64,000 nucleotides of DNA from Simmondsia chinensis (lineage: Eukaryota > Streptophyta > Magnoliopsida > Caryophyllales > Simmondsiaceae). The notes beneath the pieces were generated by a model that worked only from the letters and a program-made list of their open reading frames with translations, was not told the DNA's origin and searched no databases. The number at the start of each line of letters is the position of its first letter. Position 1 is the stretch's first letter. This document shows, one piece after another, positions 57,359 to 64,000 of the stretch. The stretch spans positions 16,125,578-16,189,577 of the forward strand of contig JAGTTD010000025.1 of NCBI GenBank assembly GCA_018398585.1, written 5' to 3'. Both the position numbers and the translations under genes were made by a program.

Positions 57359-60300
57359 GAAGATCAATTAATGAAGCCCTGGTCTGTTGGTCGTGAATGC
57401 ATACCCCAAACTGAGATTTTGACAGTTTAAGAGATGGATATTTTATCAAAAATAGATATATCATTTAGGTATTTTCTATATATATATTTCCTTGTTGGTT
57501 AATCCTAAAATCCTAATTGAGTTATAATAGGTTGAGATCTCATAATTTCATGGTGCTTTGATAATATTTGGAGTCGTGTCGGATAAGGCAAGCTCTTCTC
57601 AAATAATTTTAGAAAGCCTATTTTGCATAACACCATGTCAAATTATTTGTTATGGTCCACTAGTATGTTAACACACTTATTATATACCGTTATTTATGAT
57701 AACTAGGTGTAAACGCTTGACATTGGTCAAAATCTCTGACAACGCTCATCGTCCAGTAAATTTTGAGAGAAATTGTATGCTATCTTCCTTGATGATTGTA
57801 TCTCTTGTAACATTTGGGAATGATAACACGTTGCACCTATATTAAGTGCAAAGGAATAGAAAAAGAAAAAATACAAGTGTGCATAAATAATTCGGATTAT
57901 TACAGTGACAGTAGTAGTTTAGTAACTAATGCTTGCTCCTTCTTTATACCATCTTGGTAAGTTAAATGGATTTACATGGAATTCATGGAAAATAGTGAGA
58001 GGCATGGAGAAGAGTCCTGAAATCAGGATCTTTGCCGTTTACAATTCAAATTTGATTCTAGGTGTGAATGACAAGTCTTTGACAACTACATTTTGAAAAC
58101 TAAGATGGGCTGGGTGTCTAGATCTAAAATGGGTTCATCAACCTGCATGTTGAGTCAAAATATTTATGAAAAACTTTTAAAGCTAAAGAGAAACGAACAT
58201 TGCTTCATGTAAGCTCAAACAAGTGAGGATATATATATTATGATGACCAATTTTTAGGGATTTATATGCATTCATGATCTAACTTTGTGTCTAAGTTGTT
58301 GTATCATATACAACTATAAAAGGGACAACCATGACTACGTGAGAATTAAAGCAACACGTGCACTAGTTCTGTTTTTAGGTGTTAATGACTGAGTGTCTTC
58401 AGTCTTTGATCTCATGACAATATGAAAGACTAGCCTTGATAGGTAGGAGCTGAACGATCACATATGTAACGAGGATATGTGAAAAGTTGTCATCTTCTCT
58501 TATTGGCTTTCTCATGATTAAAATCTATCCGGTCCTTAAATGATCTTATTTGAGTTTTTCTAAGGCTTAGTTAAAAGTAAAAGCTATTCATTATTTAGCA
58601 ATACGAATAATTTTACATGAAATGACCTACAAATGTGAAAATTGCATGTTTCCTTCAACTCTATGTGATGAGTGTGTTCTTCTTTTTTAAGGTTGGTGAT
58701 TGGTATTTGGTGTAATGACCATTCAAATTGTCCAATGAACACACAACTCACTAGGCGTGCATTAGACACATTCATGGTCACGATCAAGAAAGACAAATGC
58801 TTGACGAAAGACAACTAAACTAAAAGTGGCTACTATTTGTTCTAGTGACATATTGACTGCCACCATTTGTATTGTATGTACATGCCTCTTCAAATTTCGA
58901 GTCTATAAATGGTTCATGAATCATAATATTCTTAGAAAATCCTACTGAAGCTTGGTGTTGCATAATCTAAGTGGTCCAAATATACGGTGGTTAAAAAGAG
59001 TACTCAGTTTCATTTAAAATCATAGTGGGGTGATCTAATCATAATATGGAAGATAGATCCTTGTAGTTTGTATACATTGATTACTACTAAGAACTTGGTA
59101 TTCACCTAGATTGAGTTCCTAATGTGAATCTAAAGCACCTATGTGATTTATTCTCTACTATTTGACATGTAGTATCAGACATAGAATATTCCAATGGCAC
59201 AGTTTAGTCAATGGATATACAAGCTATGCAAAGCGTCATGATATCCACTATTGGGCATGTGTTTTGAACATATATACGATATAAATATGGAGAGATAACA
59301 TATTGGGCATGTGTTTTGAACATATATACGATATAAATATGGAGAGATAACATAAGACATGCTTCTATCTAGAAGAAGGGGTAAAAGGGTCATATGCACA
59401 CATGGTTTTCGAACTCTGATGCTAAGAGTGTTGTCCAATATTGTTGGTTTTGCTTTTACTTTAGAAGTGATGTGGTCATCTATTATCAAAGAAATGATGT
59501 GGTCATCTATTGTCAAAGAAATAGTAAGGCCACCTATTGTGTGTTCTATTAATGGTTAACATACATGATGTTTTGAATATAAGAGCGGGGTATACTTTAC
59601 CCAACAATACTAAAGGATAGCAATGATTGGAAATTGTACTATGGAGTGATCTTATGTTTCCAGTAACTTTATATCCTGTAATCATAACTGCTATTAAAGT
59701 GCATACCACCATGTATAAAGTTCACTATGAAGTGGAATTAATGGATCTAACGTTAACTGCAAGTTGTACACATGGAATATCATATAAGTTCCTAAGATTA
59801 CATGGAGGCCAACACTGTCCTTTATGGCTACTGCTGCGTGTAGACTACAGTATTGTCGTTGGACAAATACTATGAGAATATATTCTCGGATGTAGCTTCG
59901 CTGAAAGTCACTAGTTACAGTAAGCCTCATAATAAGTCTATGTTGTGGTTGTGTTCATCATATTTTTTTATTGTCTATAGTTTGCAGATATGACACAGAT
60001 GTACCGAAGGTGAAGAATTCACCATCAGGATGTGTTATACAATAATTCTCCAACAACACTTTAAGGATAGTGTATAATGTTTGGAATAAAATTATCTGAC
60101 TATGTCTTGTCTTTACGCAATGATATATATGTGTCTAACAAATGACACAATGTGAAAAGTGAAATTAGTGGTATATAATCTATTGTTGGGACTAGATGAA
60201 CGTTTCCAACTTTGAACAATTATATATGAGATACTAGCTCGTAGGCTCACTATAAGGCATCTAATGAGGAAGTAAATGTATATGAGTCACTGTGTCATTG

Positions 60301-61474
60301 ACACCATTATTGTGAAGAGGCACGAGTGAGAGTATAGCTTCGTTAAACAAACTCTATATGTAACAAAATCTTCCATTATGTGGCATGTGAATCTTTCGAT
60401 TACAGGTACCGATGGCCATGTATAGTAAAAAGACGAGCAAAAGATTCAATAAACTACCTCGTTTTGCAGGAATGTTCGAACCTTCATGAAAGGGAGCAAT
60501 TTATGAAGTCCTTTGAGACATTGTGTGGTTTAAAGGTGAAAATTTGAGATGTTCCATAAACTTTGGTGCCACCTATGCCATTGAGTTGTGTTTGTACTAT
60601 ATATTTGAAACGATGCAGGATAATTATCATAAGATGGTGGCATATTGAATTGATGTAATGTCCATTATGGATGTGCCACATTGTGGCTTGTGAGCTTGTT
60701 GCTGGGCAAGCGTCAAAGGCTACATAGTGCCAATGAGACGAGAAATCTCTTGATATTTGGAAAGTGGTGAAAAAGACATATTACACTGTCGTACTTGTGC
60801 CACTATGGTTAGATGGTAAAGAGTGTAATAAACACCATAAGAATGGTAAGTCCAGATCTGCAATTAATGGCGCCAATGATGATATAATGTGAAATGAAGG
60901 CATAAAAGCTTTAGCTAAAGTTGAGATCTGGATGACATCGAGGGGGATGGGGCTGAAGCCAAAGAAGAATAAGTTGCTCATGAGGATATCCTGAAAAGGG
61001 ACAAACGAATCATAGAGTAACGGGGGTAGCATGCCTTATTTGATATTAATTGATAGCCCATCCCTATGGTGTCGAGCATGCTTACTTGTGGCCATAATTG
61101 AGGTTGAGCTAATTCAGCTCTTAATGTAGTCTGTAGCCCATACAGGTGGGATGTGTGGCCATGAGCATATTCTTGACGGACTCACCTATATGAGTGTAGA
61201 GGTAAAGGCCGCCTCTTATGAGAACTCGGGCAAGTTCTCTAGAGCGCTCATGAAATCCAGGAGTGCACAGGGCCGTAACGTGCGAACTTCCAAAACTGAT
61301 GTACACTTTGAGCTTTCGTATGTGTGATATGTTCTACGTGCCTTCGAGAAGTTAAAGGTTCAAGGCTAAGTCCACTTTGACTCTAGTACAAGAATTGTTG
61401 AAACACTAGTAAGGGTTTCAAGGCGAGGCTACCCTTATGATGTATGAAAGTTCTGCTTAACTCAAATTTTTATT
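57359..61474 (+). other. Internal region of LTR element B, non-coding
   Basis: No frame longer than about 100 codons and no gag-pol motif on either strand. Two short tandem repeats are present: two 52-bp units (59250-59353, ATTGGGCATGTGTTTTGAAC...) and two 27-bp units (59469-59522, GATGTGGTCATCTATT...). The open frames at 59516-59208 and 59627-59875 show no recognisable domain. It is either a LARD or a very degraded Copia interior. Confidence 0.65.
59250..59353. repeat. Two tandem 52-bp units in LTR element B
   Basis: ATTGGGCATGTGTTTTGAAC starts at 59250 and again at 59302. The copies are essentially identical, so the duplication is recent. Confidence 0.92.
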
Positions 61475-61488
61475 AAAAGGTGGGAAAT
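61475..61488 (+). other. Polypurine tract of LTR element B
   Basis: AAAAGGTGGGAAAT directly before TGTTGG of the 3' LTR. It fixes the orientation as plus. Confidence 0.85.
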
Positions 61489-62175
61489 TGTTGGTTTTTA
61501 ATAAAAATTCCTATTTGAGCTTCTTTTTTTAAAAAAAAAAAAATAAAATTAAATAATAATAAAATAAATAAATAAATAAATAACAAAGTGCCTTTGGGCA
61601 CTACTGTAAGGCAGGCCCGACAGCACAGTGGCCAAAATTAAAAGCATTTGGATGGTCTTTGAATACCCATCGGCAGATGCATTAGCTGGGTGTTTAATAT
61701 TCAACGGGAGGAAAAAAATTGATTTTATCATTAGTGTTTTGATCTTGTTTTACCCTATAAATAGGGATGAAAATGTGATATTTCATATATACAACAACAA
61801 GCTTTCTCCTTCTTCTACTTGCTTATAATTCCCATCTTTTATTTTGAGTTAAGAGTGTTTGGTAGTTTTGGCCTCTTAGATCAGTGCAGGGTCTAAGAGC
61901 ACTGGCGACAGCTGAGCATTGTATCCTGGGGACGGCTCCCTGTTTACCTACTGCATCGGGCTTATCCGTAGGAGCGTGGAAACCGTCTTAAAGAAAGCGT
62001 GATCCGTGCCTCGCTCAGCTCTACTTCATCGGTAACTCTTCATCGGTTGTTACTTTATCGGTACTTAGTTGTTTCCATGCCTTACAGGTATTATCCATCC
62101 TTTATTGTATGCCTTTAGATAATATATTAGTATTTTATATGCTTTTTATACTATTTACTGCGTTTGGTTCTAACA
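61489..62175 (+). repeat. LTR element B, 3' LTR (687 bp)
   Basis: Aligned over its whole length with 56641-57341. The main difference is the length and composition of the A/T-rich tract at 61525-61585. Ends TTCTAACA at 62175, followed by CTAGA. Confidence 0.92.
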
Positions 62176-62350
62176 CTAGATATCGTCACATCACATCTCA
62201 AATTGGATATCACGACTTCTATAGTACTCAGTCAATGACTCATAAGTAAACACTTGATTGTTGTCGCTCTAGACCTATATAACTTGCATCCCAAATTGTA
62301 TGTCCTCCATATCATAGAAATTCATTAACAACTGGAGGGCTTGCGATTTT
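62176..62350 (-). pseudogene. Copia-4: integrase core fragment
   Basis: On the minus strand LLMNFYDMEDIQFG, then a degraded SDN (where the family has RSDNGTEF), then FTYESLTEYYRSRDIQFE. This follows the second half of the Copia integrase core. It runs into the LTR element B duplication; its continuation is at 55866. Confidence 0.72.
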
Positions 62351-62666
62351 TTTCTATCCTCAAAACACCCAAGTACATCAATTATATTCACTAACATTAG
62401 TTAAAAAAGCATCGTGCACCCAACAAAGAAGGAGTTCAGTAAAGCCTCCAAATATCACTTGTATTAAAGCAAAGCATATCAGAACCTTATAAACACTCTA
62501 CGGAAAAGGTAAATGCTCCGCTTGGCTTAAAGACAAGAATCGCAAATGACATACAATTGACTTGGGAAGGAAAACTGAACAAAATATTAGAGACAAGAAA
62601 ATGGAATATGTCTTAACTGCCTATGTTACATAACATCTTAAATAGAATAAGTTATAAGTGCCACGC

Positions 62667-62880
62667 CTACATTCGGGGGTTCAAAACAATATAGACACAG
62701 ACCATCTTGTTTCTTTCCACCCCATTCGGTATCCTCGAGCATAGGTCTTGTATCACACAAAAGTCAAGGAAACATATTAGTGTATAATTTTTATCCCAGG
62801 TAATTTTGCTCACTGACATCAAATGCCAACGAAATCCGATGCCATCGAGTGTGTTGATAAGCCACAATTCGAAGAAAGAG
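62667..62880 (-). pseudogene. Copia-4: GAG-pre-integrase fragment
   Basis: On the minus strand FRWHLMSVSKITWDKNY, then CFLDFCVIQDLCSRIPNG, then ERNKMVCVYIV. The family pattern is FxxNLxSVSKLT, FxDxCxxQDLxTGKxIG and GLYYL. It lies upstream of the integrase core in the expected order. Between 62660 and 62350 the sequence is too degraded to read. Confidence 0.78.
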
Positions 62881-64000
62881 GAATCCCAACTTATAAGACA
62901 AGGATTCTAGACCCTTTATGTAATTTAACAGGTTTTATGTTTATGGCTAAACCTTCCAAACGTTATAAGAAATAGAGACCTAACATCTAACATGTTAAAT
63001 TGACAACTAGATCCGAAAAGGAAAAGACCATAATTTTTTCATATTGTTCATCAGATAGCCCGATGATTGGGTATCTGCAAATCCGCTTATCAGACCTAAC
63101 ATCTAAGTGGTTACCCTACTAACTCATATAATCAATTGACGATATAACCTCACCTTTTACAACTTATACATGTCAGCCTCCCTTTCCTCTTTCTTGTTGA
63201 ACCTGTCGCCCTTTGAATGTTGTAGTAGTCATGGCCTTCTAGACCAACAAGGCCATCACCTCGGGCACGAAGACCCCGTTTGTAGCAAGGCTTTGGTGCT
63301 TCTTTTCTTAAACAGAAACAGAGTATTGCTTTTCAACTGTGGGAAGTGGTTCCATCTTCATGAGTTAAGATCAAACCATTGAGAACATTCCATTGTAACA
63401 CCGAAAGAGGTCCAAAATATGGAAATTTTTTTTTTTTTTTCAATCCCATAAGTGCAAGTTGGAACATTTCCCCCCCTCCTCGGTGTAGTAAGCAGATATC
63501 TAAATGTTCCACAGTTGAAGCTTGGAAATTTCACGTTTTAGTTCATATAAAATACTCCCATGACCATTCTGTCTCAATATATAACAAGCCTTACAAATAG
63601 ACCCCTTCCAGAATTGATAATTTAATCTTTTGAGAACATTGGTGACCATCGGATGATCTAAGGGATTAAGATAGCAGAACGAGTTAACTACTATGCAGAG
63701 CAGAAGAATCAAATGAGGCGTTAGTCAGGATAGGAGCACAAGTGGGAAAAAATGTGGGAAAAAATGAGTTTCGAAAATCAGTTTTCTACTCTAATATCAT
63801 GAAAAACCAAAAAACAGGATGCATATTGACATTTCCTACTTGAAAATTAGGATATATTACATATTAGTACTTCAATGTTTGGTGAAATAATTTTTTAGTC
63901 CACAAATTTTGTGAAGTAATTTGGTAGTCCATAAGTTAAGATGAAATAATATTTTAGTCCAATTGCTATTAAATCTTTTACCATAATTTAAGAAAACACT
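62881..64000. other. No recognised gene; end of window
   Basis: Short frames at 63170-63382 (plus) and 63712-63500 (minus) show no domain that I recognise; one could be an exon of an unknown gene. 63845-63965 has a loosely repeated GTGAAATAATTTTTTAGTCCA motif (about 35-bp spacing), typical of AT-rich MITE-like repeats. T- and C-rich tracts lie at 63427-63478. Confidence 0.4.

Larger units (their letters stand above)
56641..62175 (+). mobile_element. LTR element B: non-autonomous LTR retrotransposon
   Basis: LTRs 56641-57341 and 61489-62175 (TGTTGGTTTT...TTCTAACA) are highly alike and flanked by a perfect 5-bp duplication CTAGA (56636-56640, 62176-62180). A purine tract precedes the right LTR, so transcription is on the plus strand. 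The 4.1-kb interior has no recognisable gag or pol. The usual tRNA primer site is absent; the sequence in its place pairs with the element's own LTR. LTR similarity, clear duplication and intact TATA boxes make it one of the younger insertions in the window. Confidence 0.93.

Noticed and set aside
59208..59875. Open frames of 80-100 codons inside LTR element B as a gag remnant
   Set aside because: No zinc knuckle, protease or gag motif, and one frame only translates the 52-bp tandem repeat.
62881..64000. Exons of a host gene at the right edge
   Set aside because: Short frames on both strands have no recognisable domain and no convincing splice pattern. Evidence is insufficient.

Overview
The window is nuclear DNA of a flowering plant, probably a eudicot. 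It is AT-rich and almost wholly built from nested, decayed transposable elements: Ty1/copia and Ty3/gypsy LTR retrotransposons, non-autonomous LTR elements, an RTE-type LINE with related SINE-like tails, hAT and CACTA DNA transposons, and MITEs. Only one intact, plausible host gene is visible: a single-exon GeBP/STOREKEEPER-type (DUF573) transcription regulator at 47270-48343 (+).

Layout. 1-18236: a minus-strand Ty3/gypsy element of Tat/Retand type, whose integrase and 3' LTR lie beyond the left edge. Its pol is split by a minus-strand Copia element (Copia-1, 1852-10315). Its gag/leader holds a shortened solo Copia LTR (13726-14439) and an unclassified insert with palindromic repeats (about 14923-16343). 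The gypsy sits in a plus-strand Copia relic (18237-18839, resuming at 27766), itself split by a second, more decayed minus-strand Copia (Copia-2, 18840-27765). 28290-28790 is a third minus-strand Copia RNase H relic. About 28791-32942 is a minus-strand CACTA remnant with one intact end. A short piece matching the 3' half of 5S rRNA, joined to a SINE/LINE-like tail, directly abuts that end.

33676-41695: an hAT element with a perfect 8-bp target duplication, into which a second hAT (36189-40905) has jumped. The second hAT carries a 5'-truncated RTE LINE with a 16-bp duplication, a Tourist-like MITE, and two tiny LINE/SINE-tail insertions inside the MITE. 41920-46633: a non-autonomous LTR element with TAGAA duplications. 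46840-47110 is hAT-end-like sequence running up to the TATA box of the GeBP-like gene. 49501-52878: a third hAT relic carrying a recent 422-bp tandem duplication of its dimerisation-domain region. 53138-56638: SINE-like tails, two related hAT-type MITEs and a Copia integrase fragment. 56641-62175: a second non-autonomous LTR element, with CTAGA duplications and identifiable ends. It was inserted at the edge of one MITE, which itself lies in the Copia integrase relic that resumes at 62176.

The most unusual signal is in this last element. The site where a tRNA primer-binding site is expected (2 nt after the 5' LTR) matches no tRNA 3' end that I can recognise, but is complementary over 13 nt (16 with G-U pairs) to the element's own LTR, which suggests self-priming. 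No transposon gene in the window looks intact; all show stops, frameshifts or deletions.
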